A DNA stretch of 64,000 bases, taken from NCBI GenBank assembly GCA_029582165.1, contig CM055877.1:36476749-36540748 (forward strand), read 5' to 3'. The notes beneath the pieces were generated by a model that was not told the origin of the DNA, ran no database searches, and saw only the letters and a list, made by a program, of their open reading frames with translations. Each line of letters opens with the position of its first letter. The stretch's first letter is position 1. Shown here one piece after another: positions 21,256-31,988 of the stretch. The position numbers and the translations under genes were made by a program. Source of the DNA: Portulaca oleracea. Lineage: Eukaryota > Streptophyta > Magnoliopsida > Caryophyllales > Portulacaceae.

Positions 21256-21648
21256 TTTCACAAAATTATATTCCGATCATGCAAGGATTAAAATATGATG
21301 TTTTTACAAAAGAAAGAATGTACAATTAAGACAACTTGAAGAACATAATTACATGATTGGAATGCCAAAGAATACACAAACCTCGCTTTGAGTCTAGGCG
21401 GGATGGAATGAAGATCGAACCCTTCGAATGCTCGGACTTTAACGTTGGTTTGGAACTTGGATGATGGGATGAGTATTAGGATAGTAAGAAATGTGGTGTA
21501 TGAATAGTAGGATGGTGGTAGTGATGATGATTATGGGAGAGAATTTGAGACATAGTAGATAATAGTAGATGATGGGGAGTTGATGATATTAGTTAATGAT
21601 GATTGTTGGTGAGAGTTGATTGATGAAGATGAGTGAGGATGAGGGGAT

Positions 21649-21656
21649 ATTTATAG
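21649..21656 (-). promoter_or_regulatory. TATA box of minus-strand Tat/Ogre-like LTR
   Basis: Plus-strand TATTTATA reads TATAAATA on the minus strand in the context CACCTATAAATATCCCC. This context is shared with the LTRs at 28826 and 33140. Confidence 0.6.
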
Positions 21657-22156
21657 GTGGATGATGAGGGATGAAGATGAAAGGGTGAGAGACATGATCC
21701 AAGAATCATGCCTCAAATTTCAACATCCTAGGTCACACGGCCTAAGCAGTGTATTTTGTGGTCAACAAGGTCAATCAACAACAGCTGTGATCATGGGATT
21801 GGAGGTGTTGATTTTGTCGCCAAAATCAAATTACACTACGAAGGCCAAGCGGCCTATGATGTTAAAACATACGGATTGCTGACTTGGCGGTGAGGCAGTG
21901 GGTCGAATATTCAACAATGTAGGCCTAGTAGCCTTGGCTTTGTTTTCTGGGATGGATTTGCGAGTTGGTCCAGCTTGGGAGACCTTGTAGGCTATGCGTC
22001 CTACGCCTTGTAATCTCGGGTTTGGTTTGACTGATGGGCCTGTCTTGATAGCATCGTACGCCCAGTGGCCTATGATGTTGCTTAACCCATGGTTTGTTGG
22101 GTTATGATGGATCGGGTATGATTCCGAATTTGTCGGTGCAAATCCCGGTGTCTATA

Positions 22157-22172
22157 AAGAGCCCCTACTTTG
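22157..22172 (-). other. Polypurine tract of minus-strand Tat/Ogre-like element
   Basis: Plus-strand AAGAGCCCCTACTTTG reads CAAAGTAGGGGCTCTT on the minus strand, immediately before the LTR start at 22156. It matches the PPT of the plus-strand element at 28165-28179. Confidence 0.7.
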
Positions 22173-22256
22173 ATCGAGTCCAAATAGGACGAAGGTCAAA
22201 GTAGCCTGAGATAAGGATAACTCGTGATGCTTTGCTGGTAGTGACCAGGAGATGGG

Positions 22257-22637
22257 TGTTAGCAACCTTTTAGCGGCAACTGGATGAAGGTTGTCCCATT
22301 TAGCGGCGACATAAAAATGACGACGCCTTTTAGTGGCAACCTGAAGATGACAACAATCTTGAAAGATGTCAGCAACCTTTTAGCCGTAGCTGGATGATCG
22401 TGGTCCCTTTTAGCGGCAATGTGGCCTCAGTAACCTTTTAGCGGCAGCCGCATGATGACGGTCTCTTTTAGCGGGAATCTGGTGTCAACAACCTTTTAGC
22501 GGCAGCTTGAAGAGCGCGACACCTTTTAGCGGCAACCTGGTGTCAGTGACCTTTCAGCGACAACTGGAAGATGGCGGTGCCTTTTAGCGACAATATGGTG
22601 TCAACGACCTTTTAGCGGCAGCTGGATGAAGGTGGTG
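22257..22637 (-). repeat. 3'-UTR tandem array 1 (about 58-bp unit)
   Basis: Roughly six to seven copies of a unit containing CCTTTTAGCGGCA twice, each half with its own variable tail. It lies about 100 bp inside the PPT. Tandem arrays in the 3' UTR are known for Tat/Ogre elements. Confidence 0.75.
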
Positions 22638-22744
22638 TCCAGGTCTTCTTGGTGTTGGTGACGGTTCCCTGCACAGAAACCAAACCAGCATGTCAGATCA
22701 TTTTGAACAATGGTTGGAGAAATCGAGAATTACCTGTCTAGAAG

Positions 22745-23215
22745 ATTGATGACGGTACCCAACGAATTTTCCCAAGGTAGATCCAATTTTCCCGAAGCAG
22801 TTGATGATACCTAACGGATTTTCCTGAGGCGGATCAGATTTTCCCGATGTGGATGACGCCCAACGAATTTTCCTCCGGCGGATCGGATTTTCCAGTGGCG
22901 AAGACTTTGATGATGGATAATGGATTTTCCCGTGGCGAAGTAGTTGATGATGCCCAACAGATTTTCTCGAGGCGGATCGGATTTTCCTGATGCAGATGGT
23001 GCCCAACGAATTTTCCCAAGGCGGATTGGATTCTCCCGATGTTAATGGTGCCCAACGGATTTTCCCGAGGTGGATAAGATTTTCCTTATGTAGATGGTGC
23101 CCAATGCATTTTCCTGTGGCGAAGCAGTTGATGATGCCCAACGGATTTTCCCGAGGCGGATCGGATTTTCCCGACGTAGATAACTCCCAATGGATTTTCC
23201 CGAGATGGATGATTG
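22745..23215 (-). repeat. 3'-UTR tandem array 2 (about 50-bp unit)
   Basis: Eight to nine imperfect copies of a unit with CCCAACGGATTTTCCCGAGG and GGATCGGATTTTCCCGA. The sequence is unrelated to array 1. The open frames across it on both strands (for example 22698-23141) arise from the repeat period and are not genes. Confidence 0.75.
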
Positions 23216-24370
23216 TGCTGGTGGCGTCTATGACAACTTTTGTTGCTTTGGAAGACTAGAAGATCACCATGAGGATGAGCTTTGGATGATAGTCCGCTTG
23301 AACTTGAAAGAACTCACCAAGAGTGTGGTTAGAACTTCCTCTAATCTTGCTCTTGATGATTGGCAGTCGAGTTTGAGCCTCTGCGTGAGATGAATTTCCT
23401 CTTTTCTCGATGAGGATGCATGCACTTGGTCTTCTAGACTCTAGACTCTTATTGACATATGCATGACTGTTGACTTTATGCATTACCTTCTAATGCAATG
23501 ACTAGGAGAATACGTACATGAACGATATTTTACAATGCATGTGACTCAATATGCAAACAACCCCTAGTACCAAGACGAGAACGATGACTCCCTAAGTGTC
23601 AGAGCAACTCGAGATGCAATTTCACGGCATGGTAGGTAGGTGAGGTTTATGATGAAGCCTGATGATAAAGGCGTTGTCCTAGATGACTTGTCTTGTCCTA
23701 TTGCTTTCTCGAATCATTGTGGAAATAGCTAGAGCCTCGTTGCAGGTTGTGTGAGGGTTAGGGGAGCCCTCTGTTCAAATGAACTCTTCTCTTGAGTCGG
23801 ATGGTATTTGTAATTAACCCTTGATGTGGCTGATTTCTTGTCCTTGGCGGATATGCCTTGCTCAGGTGTGCTGCGAACGAGCCTCGAAATATCGAATATC
23901 GTACTTACACTAGTGACCGAATCAAAAAGCTTTGGTGGTATGGAAGGATGAAAAGGGTTGGCAAAAGAGGGTAAGTGGAGCATTTGCCGTGTGGAGGGGA
24001 AGAAGATTAGCTTGAGTAGATGATGAAGAATTAACAATCAACCAAATGCTTGAACAAACAAGAGTTGGATATGACCTTGTGGCAAGGAAAACCGCAACCC
24101 AAGGCCTAACACCCCACCATGAACATTATAAAGTAAATCCACCAAATATACATTAAAGGAGTGACTTGAAAGCACCACCAAATCACTTGGATAAATTTAT
24201 CAAGGTTTGAGGGAGAAACTTAATTAGGGAAACACAAGAATGCATACACATTACAATCATAATCAGCAAAAACTCCTTGAAAACCGTGCTAATAGAGTAT
24301 TTATACGAGGTAATAAAAAGACTAAACACAGTCGTTTAAGCTAACAAAACACGCGTATAAACATCTTCGT
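23216..24370. other. Unassigned, retroelement-like, no gene seen
   Basis: Mixed sequence without a recognisable protein domain. A minus-strand TATA-like box (plus TATTTATACG, about 24298-24307) suggests part of another LTR on the minus strand. The left half probably continues the minus-strand Tat/Ogre-like 3' UTR. Confidence 0.3.
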
Positions 24371-25017
24371 CGCGGGCATATTATGACAAAGTGATTGAGC
24401 CTTGTCCTGTCAGTCCACATAACCAAAAGTATGGATTGATTACTTTTATCGATCCTTTTATTTCTTGAGTGACTCCACCGTTAGGTGAATCTCTAGAACA
24501 TGTTAATCTGCATCTTGCTTGAGACTGCATCATTACATTGCATATTATAACAAAGTGATTGAGGAATTCTTTTCTTTATTATTGAAACTACATAGCCAAA
24601 CAACCTCCCTGACATTATAATTACTATTCTTTTTGCCCCGCCTAGCCTTTGTTTACCCTTCTTTTATGATTGAACCTTGACAGTACCAGCCTCGACCTGT
24701 AATAATTCCTATTCTTTGCCTTGTTTGGATGAGTGAGAGCTTGTTATTTTTGAAGGGAAGAATTGGTTTGGTGTGCTTCGAATGAAAATAAGGAGTTTGG
24801 GAGTGATTGTGATCATTGATTTAAATTGGGAAAAAGCAGAAGTTCCAATCTTTTGGCTAGTTAGTGGTTGGTCTTGTTGTTCGTTTGTCATATTGAGGTC
24901 AAAGATATATTTCTATGTTTTTCTTCTCCCTTGATCAGCCACCAAAAAGAGTGGTAAGAAAATAAATAAAAAAAAGAGAGAAAAAGAGTTCCAAAAAGAA
25001 AAGGGTGATTAAGGGAG
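24371..25017 (+). mobile_element. Fragment of an Athila 3' UTR
   Basis: This stretch matches the conserved 3'-UTR block of Athila-1 (12600-13250) and Athila-2 (62210-62830) in order and orientation. Shared parts include CTACATAGCCAAACAACCTC, CCCGCCTAGCCTTTGTTTAC, TTGGTTTGGTGTG and the AGAGTTCCAAAA run. Neither LTR nor PPT adjoins it. It breaks off at about 25017. Confidence 0.7.
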
Positions 25018-25250
25018 TAAATTACGTTTACCCTACCTGAGATTTGCGGTAATAATTTTTACACAGCCCACATTTGTGAAATAACTTTTACCTTACCTCA
25101 CAATAGCTCTAAGTGTTTTATATCCTACCTGAAGTTTGACGTAATAATTATTACACATCCCACTTTTGTTAAATAATTTTTACCTTACCTCACATAAATT
25201 GTAAGTGATTTTTACCCTACTTGAGCTTTGTTGTAGGTGTTATTGCAACA
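25018..25250. repeat. Short tandem repeat, about 92-bp period
   Basis: About 2.3 imperfect copies of a unit starting TTACCCTACCTGAG, with starts near 25031, 25123 and 25215, each containing GTAATAATTTTTACACA-like and TTTTACCTTACCTCAC segments. Origin unknown. Confidence 0.6.
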
Positions 25251-25920
25251 CTACAAAATAACCCCCTATTCTAAGCCATTTCCTAATCCCTAAGCTTATA
25301 CTATCCAAAACCCTACAAAAAACCCTATTCTAAACCCACAAAAGCCAAAAGAACCCTTTTCTCATCCTATTCTTCATCACTTTTCCTTCATCTATTTTGG
25401 TTCATTTGGCACTTGTGAGGAGTAGCATCAAGAGGTACTAAGAGGAGCATCATCAAGCAAAAAGGCAATGTAAGGACCCTTCTTCAAGTTAGCACAATGT
25501 AAGCTTTAAAGTTTATTTTGTTTTCTTGTAAATAATGTGTAAATGTTGTACTTTCTTTTATTATAATTAATGTTGCATGTTCTTATGAAATAATTCTATA
25601 AAGTTCCTAGTTATTCTCTTTGCCACATCTTATAAAAGCACACTTGAAACTTTTAGTAGAATCTTTCCTTTTTTGAGAGGCGAACTCTTAAAGTTCCTAC
25701 CTTTCGAGTCCGTAGCCTTACCCCCAAATCCACTCTTGGGTTTCGTAGGCGGACCTTTTCTTATTTTCTTTCAGGTTTGTCTTGGCTTTTCACTTAAAAA
25801 GTCACGTGGCGACTCTCATTTCAAACTAAAAGCACATTGGGTTGCATAAAGTATCATAAAAAGGTCTTTCCTTTATATATTTCTAAATAATACTTGCATA
25901 AATCACTTTCTCCCGAGCCT
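25251..25920 (+). mobile_element. Tat/Ogre-like LTR fragment (R-U5)
   Basis: It contains the U5 motif series GAGTCCGTAGCCTTACCCCC, GTAGGCGGACC and TGGCGACTC also seen in LTR A and in the solo LTR. The left edge begins CACTACAAAATAACC, which could also be a CACTA-like end, but no subterminal repeats follow. No primer binding site is adjacent. Confidence 0.45.
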
Positions 25921-26185
25921 AACATTTAAATGAGAAAATTGGATTGAATTTGGAACAGTTTAGAACAAGTGGATGTTCACTCTTAAAGGTTTAATTCAAT
26001 AACTCATAAAATGCACAAATAAAGGGAAAGTAATTTTACAAATATTATTCGTAAAATGTATAATTAAAAGTCCTTAAAGGGTCTCTTTCAAAGGTTCAAA
26101 CCCCAGCACAAATTATCAAATCATACCCCAATCAGCGTGGACATTCGGAAGCCCGAACGGTGAGGGAAAATGTCCACAGAAGGAC
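25921..26185 (+). repeat. Direct repeat, left copy
   Basis: This stretch is repeated at 29148-29395 with moderate divergence. Shared blocks include GGATGTTCACT, TTAATTCAATxACTCAT, CAAAGGTTCAAACCCCAGCA and CGCGTGGAC/CAGCGTGGAC followed by GAAGCCC-AACGG. The two copies enclose a 3'-UTR-like region, a PPT and an LTR start. Confidence 0.6.
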
Positions 26186-26440
26186 ATAATCTTCATCCGC
26201 TAAACACGAATGAAAATTGTCAGACACGAAGGGCAGAATCTTCATCCGCCAGACACAAATGGCACTTGGCCGACACGGAGGACATAATCTTCATCAACCA
26301 GACACGAATGGAACCTGTTCGACACGAAGGACATAATCTTCATCCGTAAGACACAAATGGCGTCTGTTTGACATGAAGGACAAAATCTTTTTCTGCCAGA
26401 CACGAATGGCGATTGTTCGGCACGAAGGACAAAATCTTCA
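26186..26440 (+). repeat. 3'-UTR tandem array 3 (about 49-bp unit)
   Basis: About five to six copies of a unit with GGACATAATCTTCATCCGCC and AGACACGAATGG. It belongs to the plus-strand Tat/Ogre-like 3' UTR that ends at the PPT at 28165. Confidence 0.7.
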
Positions 26441-26929
26441 CATGACTAATACATATCAACGACCGGGCGAAATTCAAGAATCCCTTCCACAAGTAAAATT
26501 TTGGCATCTATGTGCTTGAAGAAAAATTTGAAGTATCACTTGCTTTGAATTCAACTTAAAATGCTAAAACAAGTTGTAGCATGCAAGTTGTTTCAACGAT
26601 AACATGCAATAAAAATAAGCTTGTAGAAAAAATAAAGCATACTGAGGTATGAGAGCGGAAGAAGCCATTGCTTTTTAATAAAAGCCAAAATACAAAAAAG
26701 AAGAAAGTCTAGAAAACAAGAAGAAGTTAGGCTAGACACGCCCAATAAGGCGGAGTCGTCTTCTGAAGATTGAAGCATCGAGTCCCCAAATAAGAGTATT
26801 TTCCAACGATTATGCTGACGTAGTCCGAGGAAAATAAGGGTCATCGGCAGAGGTTCGGTGAAGTCCCTCGGCATCAAATTGCCATCATAAATCAAAATCC
26901 AAAGTCGCCAGCATAGCTCGGCGTAGTCT

Positions 26930-27600
26930 CAGCAATAAGAGTCATCGACATCGGGTTCGATGAAATCTCAGGAATAAGAGTCACCGGCATCGCGTCCAGT
27001 GAAGTCTCATCGGCATCAAAAATGCCATCATCATCAAAAAAGGCCAAAAATAGAGTCACCAATCGACGTAAGTCCCAAGCATTAGAGGCACCAGCATCGA
27101 GATCGCTGAAGTCTCAACATCAGGGCCATCAACAGAGATCGGTGCCATCCCTTTGGGCATCCAGCGTTGCGTCTGGTTAGTCGCCTTCTAGCCTCGTGTC
27201 TGGTTAGTCTGGCATCTGGCCTCGCATCCAGGTTGTTATCATCATCATCAAAAAATACGAAAAATAGGGTCGCCAATCGACGTAAGTCCCTAACATCAGA
27301 GCCACCGGCATCAAGATCGGTGAAGTCTCAACATCTAGGCCATCGGCAGAGATTGGTTGCCAGCGTTGCATCTGGTTAGTCGGCTTCCAACCTCGCGTCC
27401 AGTTTGTCATCATCATCATCATCAAAAAAAGACCAAAAACAAGGTCGTCGGCAGAGATCGGCGTAAATCCAAAACATCAGAGCCACCGGCATCGCGACCC
27501 GTGAAGTCTCAATCTCCAAGCCATCGGCATCGTGCTCGATGAAGTCTCAACCCCTAAGGCCATCGACATCGCGATCGGTGAAGTCCCTCGGCATTGAACA
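26930..27600 (+). repeat. 3'-UTR tandem array 4 (degenerate, complex unit)
   Basis: Long imperfect units combine AGAGTCACCGGCATCG, GTGAAGTCTCAACATC, CGACGTAAGTCCC and a CATCATCATCAAAAA stretch, with CCxTCTGGTTAGTC repeats inside. The open frames in both directions (for example 27167-27379 and 27204-27425) reflect the repeat. Confidence 0.6.
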
Positions 27601-27639
27601 TGCCCACAATCATCAACATCGACACCAGGAAAATCTGGA

Positions 27640-28110
27640 ACGATACCGGGAAAGACTATAACCGACACCGGGAAAGACTGGAATCGAAACCAGGATTGAC
27701 TAGAAACGACATCGGGAAAGACTGGAATCGACATTGGGAAAGACTGGAACATCAAACATCAACCGCGACAATGATCGTAACTTCCAAATGTCATCTCACA
27801 ATTTCAAGTAAGGCGTCATTCTCGCCTGAGATCACTTCAAGTAGGGCGTCATTCTCGCTTGAGATCAGCGCACGATGCGCAAAACTCATCTACATTCAAG
27901 TAGAGCATCATTCTTGCTCAAGATCATCATCAAAGAGGCGCACGCCGCCACGACTACGATATGAAAATTCATATCCCCAGGTTGAGATCACCTCAAGCAG
28001 GGCTTAGCTTCCAAGCATCACCCCAGGCTTTGCAACCCAAAGTCATATCCCCAGGCTTTGCGATCCAAAGTCATATCCACGGGCTTTGCAATCCAAAGTC
28101 ATATCCCGGC
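27640..28110 (+). repeat. 3'-UTR tandem arrays 5-7 (three short arrays)
   Basis: Three unrelated short arrays follow one another. At 27640-27760 the unit contains GGGAAAGACTGGAATCGACA. At about 27800-27925 CAAGTAGGGCGTCATTCTCG recurs. At about 28000-28110 AAAGTCATATCCCCAGGCTT recurs with a 28-bp period. All lie upstream of the PPT. Confidence 0.65.
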
Positions 28111-28164
28111 CGGTGTCCATCAAATCAAGTCTACTTTGATTTTTGTCTTATCCATGACTCAATC

Positions 28165-28179
28165 AAAGTGGGGGCTCTC
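28165..28179 (+). other. Polypurine tract of plus-strand Tat/Ogre-like element
   Basis: AAAGTGGGGGCTCTC directly precedes an LTR starting TGTAGACACCGAG. It is the same motif as the minus-strand PPT at 22157-22172. Confidence 0.75.
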
Positions 28180-29606
28180 TGTAGACACCGAGATTTGGTG
28201 CATAAATTTATAGCATATCTATATAAAATGAAGCTGAAATAAAGGAGAAGAAGTCGATCAATAAGCTAGTTCAGACATTGAATTTTAGCATAGTTTTTGT
28301 ATACTTTTATTGTAATTTCTATTATTTCCTTTTTATGTATTTTAAGTTAAGAAAATTTGAAAATAAGGAAAGCCAAAGCTAAAGCCAAAAGACTCGCATG
28401 CGTCCACCCACACACAAGCTCGAGTTTATGTGGGAAATCGCATGCACTACTTTTACGTAATTAAAATGCTAAATCAAGCAATGCAAGTCATGCATGAGCT
28501 ACGTAAAGATGACATGTAAAAGAGCTACCAGGGGTCCCAAGATCGAATCCTCATTCATCGAAGTTTTAAGCTCAAATGTTCAAAGATTAAGTGCATGCAC
28601 ACTACCTACCAGCTAGTGTGAACAACCTATTTTCTATGTAAACTCATTCACACATCTACAGCCCAAAGATGCATGGATGCAATCAGATTCGTCCTCCCCC
28701 TTCCTCTAGGCCGATCGGCTTTTAGTTCATTAACACCCAAGGTCATCTCTTCATACTACCGTCCACCCACATACACCCCTTTAGCCATCTTGTATATGCA
28801 TGTAAGTTCAAGCCTCTTATTCACCTATAAATACTACCTCTCTTGCCAAAGCCAACCTCACTCAATCACAATCCATTCTCCACCTCTCTACCAATTCATT
28901 CACTCATTCTTCCCCCTCCACTTCTATTCTCTCATTCTAATCTCTCTAATCTCTCCATTCTAGTTGTCATTCTACAATCCTTTTCTATCATCTTCCCACC
29001 ATTTCCTTACCATCCTAAATCTCCATATCTTCATCCTCTTAAACCTCAAATCCATACTATCATACTGTCCCCCACCATTCTTACATAAATCATCCATAAA
29101 GCCTCCCAAAAACATCACATAATCATCCTAAAAACCTACAAAATGAGCGAATTGGGTTAAATTTAGAAGAGTTTGCAACAAGAGGATGTTCACTGTTAAA
29201 AGTTTAATTCAATGACTCATGAAATGCACAAAGTAAAGGGAACATGATTTTAAAAATTAGTTTTCCCTGAAATATATAATTAATTCCTTAAATTGTTTTC
29301 AAAGGTTCAAACCCCAGCACACATCACAGAATCACACTCCCAATCCGCGTGGACGGTCAGAAGCCCAAACGGCGAGGAAAAATGTCCATACCAGCCCACC
29401 GATCAATTGCCACGCTGGCAAACCACGTGAAGCAAAAATTCACTGGCCGCGTGGCCTTGCACGTGCATGCAGATTCTGAGCAAGGCCATGCAACCATCCT
29501 ATTTGCATGGAGGGCATTATCTTTGGATCATGCCTCCCCTCATTCCAGTGAAGAGTTCGACGACATAGTTGGTCTTAAACAGGTATCTAGGCAACGATAT
29601 ATGATG
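28180..29606 (+). mobile_element. Tat/Ogre-like LTR, chimeric or truncated
   Basis: The LTR starts TGTAGACACCGAGATTTGG, has a TATA box at 28826-28833 and a CA/CT-rich transcribed start. From 29148 it passes into the direct repeat also found at 25921 instead of the usual U5 motifs. Then a GC-rich stretch with U3-like words of LTR A follows (GGAGGGCATTATCTTTGGAT, CCTCCCCTC). No primer binding site is seen. The open frame at 28673-28963 is low-complexity leader and not a gene. Confidence 0.55.
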
Positions 29607-30551
29607 TTGTAATGCCCCGGAAATTCAAATATAAAAAGGTCAAAGTCAAGAGTATCGATAACGGTAAATTTTGAGGAAGACTTTAACTTTCAAACTAGCG
29701 TTATTGTCGTATCCCTGAAGGAATACAAGGCAAGAAGGAAACTACAACTGTTTAACGATGAAAAAGGTAAACAATTAAACGACCTTAGGGTTCAAACCAA
29801 ACAACAACAACTTTAAGTCTTTCTACTTTTAATATAACTCAAGAACTAACTAACAGGCCATCCTCACTTGCTAATTCCCGTTCCCAGAAAAAGGGTCAAC
29901 ACCTGAAAACAAAACATTTACAAACATGAGGGGGAAACCTCAATAATGTCTACCCCTCTCAGTCAAAATATTAAACAATTCATTTCAACACATTTTAAGG
30001 GAAGGGGTAACAGTTCAAACATTTCAAAACACTTCCACCAGAGAACCTTACCATTTCCATATTTTAAAGCGGGCGGGGGTTCCGTATTGCCCCACGGAGT
30101 CAATAGACTCGCCAAAAACATTCACAGCACTTTTCATCATTCTTTTCTCATCATCAATCCAATCTCAATCAATCTCACGGATGACCATCGCAAACATCTA
30201 TTCTCATCATCATAACTAATCACAACCACATTCCAGATGGCCATCGCAACATTCATTCCGAACTACCAGGCGTAACCTGGTCTCTTGATAGTTTCCCTTA
30301 TAGGTGTTCGACCTGGTCTTGGGGAGAGTGCCTGAACGCGCATTTTACTCATAGCCTTTAGTTAATCAGGTTTCATATCTCAGATCATTCCGGTATCAAC
30401 CAACATTTCCAAATCCAACATTTTAAAAACCTACACTTCCAAAACCAACACTTCCAATCCAACACACTTTCAACACAAAAAACATACATTATGAATCAAA
30501 GAACATAACCATCTTAAACAAAATAGACAATCAAGTTTCAGATAAAGTCTT
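29607..30551 (+). other. Possible chromovirus-type LTR start and unassigned sequence
   Basis: TGTAATGCCCCGGAAATTC resembles the LTR start of Tekay/Del-type chromoviruses, and the reverse complement of a similar start (TGTAAAACCCCGG) ends at 54929. No boundaries or coding sequence can be defined. The Copia mini-element interrupts this stretch at 30552. Confidence 0.3.
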
Positions 30552-31587
30552 TGTTGGGTCAAGGTCCTTTACTAGAGTAACTGCACGAAAGACCTTATAC
30601 GGAGTTTTAATGAAAGACAAAACAAGTTGTAAAAAAGGGAAGTTATTTTGTTTAACCAAATTAGTGATAATTATCTTCAAATCTCTTTATAAATATACTG
30701 ATATTGTTGATATATTTTGCAAGATCAATATCTTCAATGGAAGGCAATTCCAAGGAGGGAAAAGATTGCAAGATCAAGAAAATGAATATTTCCTTATATT
30801 ATATATTCTAATTATCTATTCTGATTATGTGTATATAATCTATATACATATTCTGATTATATATTATATATTATATATTATATATTATATATTATATATG
30901 GGCATGATTCTTGTAGATACAAAAGGAAAGAAAGATTGCAAAATATATCTCAGAACATCTGAGAAGATGGAAAGCAAATCAGAAGGCAAAAGAAGGAAAG
31001 AAAAATCAAAGAAGAAAGAAAGGGAAAGCCTTCATCTCCAACGGTTCAACCAAGCTACCATTATGAATATGCATTCACAAGATAAAGACAAATAGGCGAT
31101 TCGACGAAAGTAATCGCGAAGTATGAAATCCGAAGAGATTTTTGAATGTGTAGCCAATGGTTCTGTGGTGAAGGTAGCCAGTAAAAGACCTCTGGTGAAG
31201 GGATAGCCAAGGACCTTGGTGAGCGTTCGTTGTGTTCACACATGGTGGTGAGATGATGTGTAGCAAAGCCTTGACGGAGTGTGTGCTTCAATGTAATTCA
31301 TCATGTTCCAAATCGCCTCTAGGGTTTATCCTACGACGATCCTTACTTGTAGCTGTCTCAATGACCATCGATCTTGGTCAGTGAATCGATCAATAACTGC
31401 CTTTTGGTTGTTACTTCTTGTTTTGTTTAGTAAGTGTAACTTGTTCTTTGATTGACATAAATATAAGGAGGTATTTCAGTTACACTGTGTTTTGATCCTT
31501 GGTTTTAAACCATGGAAGTTTGCTCTATCGTCCTTACCTAGTGTGTAGATATTAATTGTGACATTCACCCCCACAAGAGCCTCAACA
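30552..31587 (+). repeat. Copia mini-element left LTR
   Basis: The LTR begins TGTTGGGTC and ends CTCAACA. TATA box TATAAATA is at 30688-30695. A (TA)-rich stretch lies at about 30850-30900. It keeps the empty form (CGTTGTGTTCACACATGG, about 31229) of the site that carries the solo LTR in the right LTR. Confidence 0.8.
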
Positions 31588-31590
31588 AAG

Positions 31591-31605
31591 TGGTATCAGA
31601 GCAGG
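31591..31605 (+). other. Copia primer binding site (initiator tRNA-Met type)
   Basis: TGGTATCAGAGCAGG starts three bases after the LTR end. The first 12 bases match the complement of the 3' end of plant initiator tRNA-Met, as in most plant Copia elements. Confidence 0.8.
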
Positions 31606-31980
31606 TCCACTCAAAAAGAGACTAACCGCTCTATGGAAAAGATCACGGGGTATAGTGAAAGCAACAAGGATGTAGATGCATTCAGTTGGTAAGGACATTG
31701 ACAAGGTAAAAATTGAAATCATAATTCTAATGTCCTTCATCTGGAACCAAGCTTGAGTATGTCATCTGGAAACCATTCACTGATCAAATTTAATTATAGC
31801 ATGAATTGAGTGGGAGGACCCTCTCTTAGTACCGACAAGTTTATCAAGCGTTGCAGATTTCTAGACAACCTCTAAAATATACTAGATGTTGTATCAAGGG
31901 AGAGATTCCCTATTGAGCTTGTGATAATCCAAAAAGGGAAAAAGGTTTTGGTCTTACAAAATTTTGTCTTTCATCAAAAT

Positions 31981-31988
31981 GGGGGAGA
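31981..31988 (+). other. Copia polypurine tract
   Basis: GGGGGAGA lies one base before the right LTR at 31990. Confidence 0.7.

Larger units (their letters stand above)
20612..22156 (-). mobile_element. Tat/Ogre-like LTR on the minus strand with nested MITE
   Basis: Read on the minus strand, the LTR starts TATAGACACCGGGATTTG at 22156, the same start as the solo LTR at 32638. It has a TATA box (plus-strand TATTTATA, 21649-21656) and U5 motifs shared with LTR A (GAGCGGGGAGAAGTTTAA on the plus strand). It ends abruptly at about 20611 where the tandem array begins, so its U5 end is missing. A Mutator-like MITE sits at 20704-21255. GC-rich partial dyads such as AGGCC and GGCCT around AAGC (21842-21855) are present. 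Confidence 0.7.

Noticed and set aside
25251..25268. CACTACAAAATAACC as a possible CACTA end
   Set aside because: No subterminal repeats and no partner end; sequence continues into LTR-like DNA. Could be chance.
27082..27755. Overlapping frames in both directions in the 3'-UTR repeats
   Set aside because: Period of the tandem arrays keeps frames open; repeated residues only.
30610..31095. 161-codon frame in the Copia LTR
   Set aside because: Lies across the LTR with TA-rich low complexity, no counterpart frame in the other LTR, no known domain.
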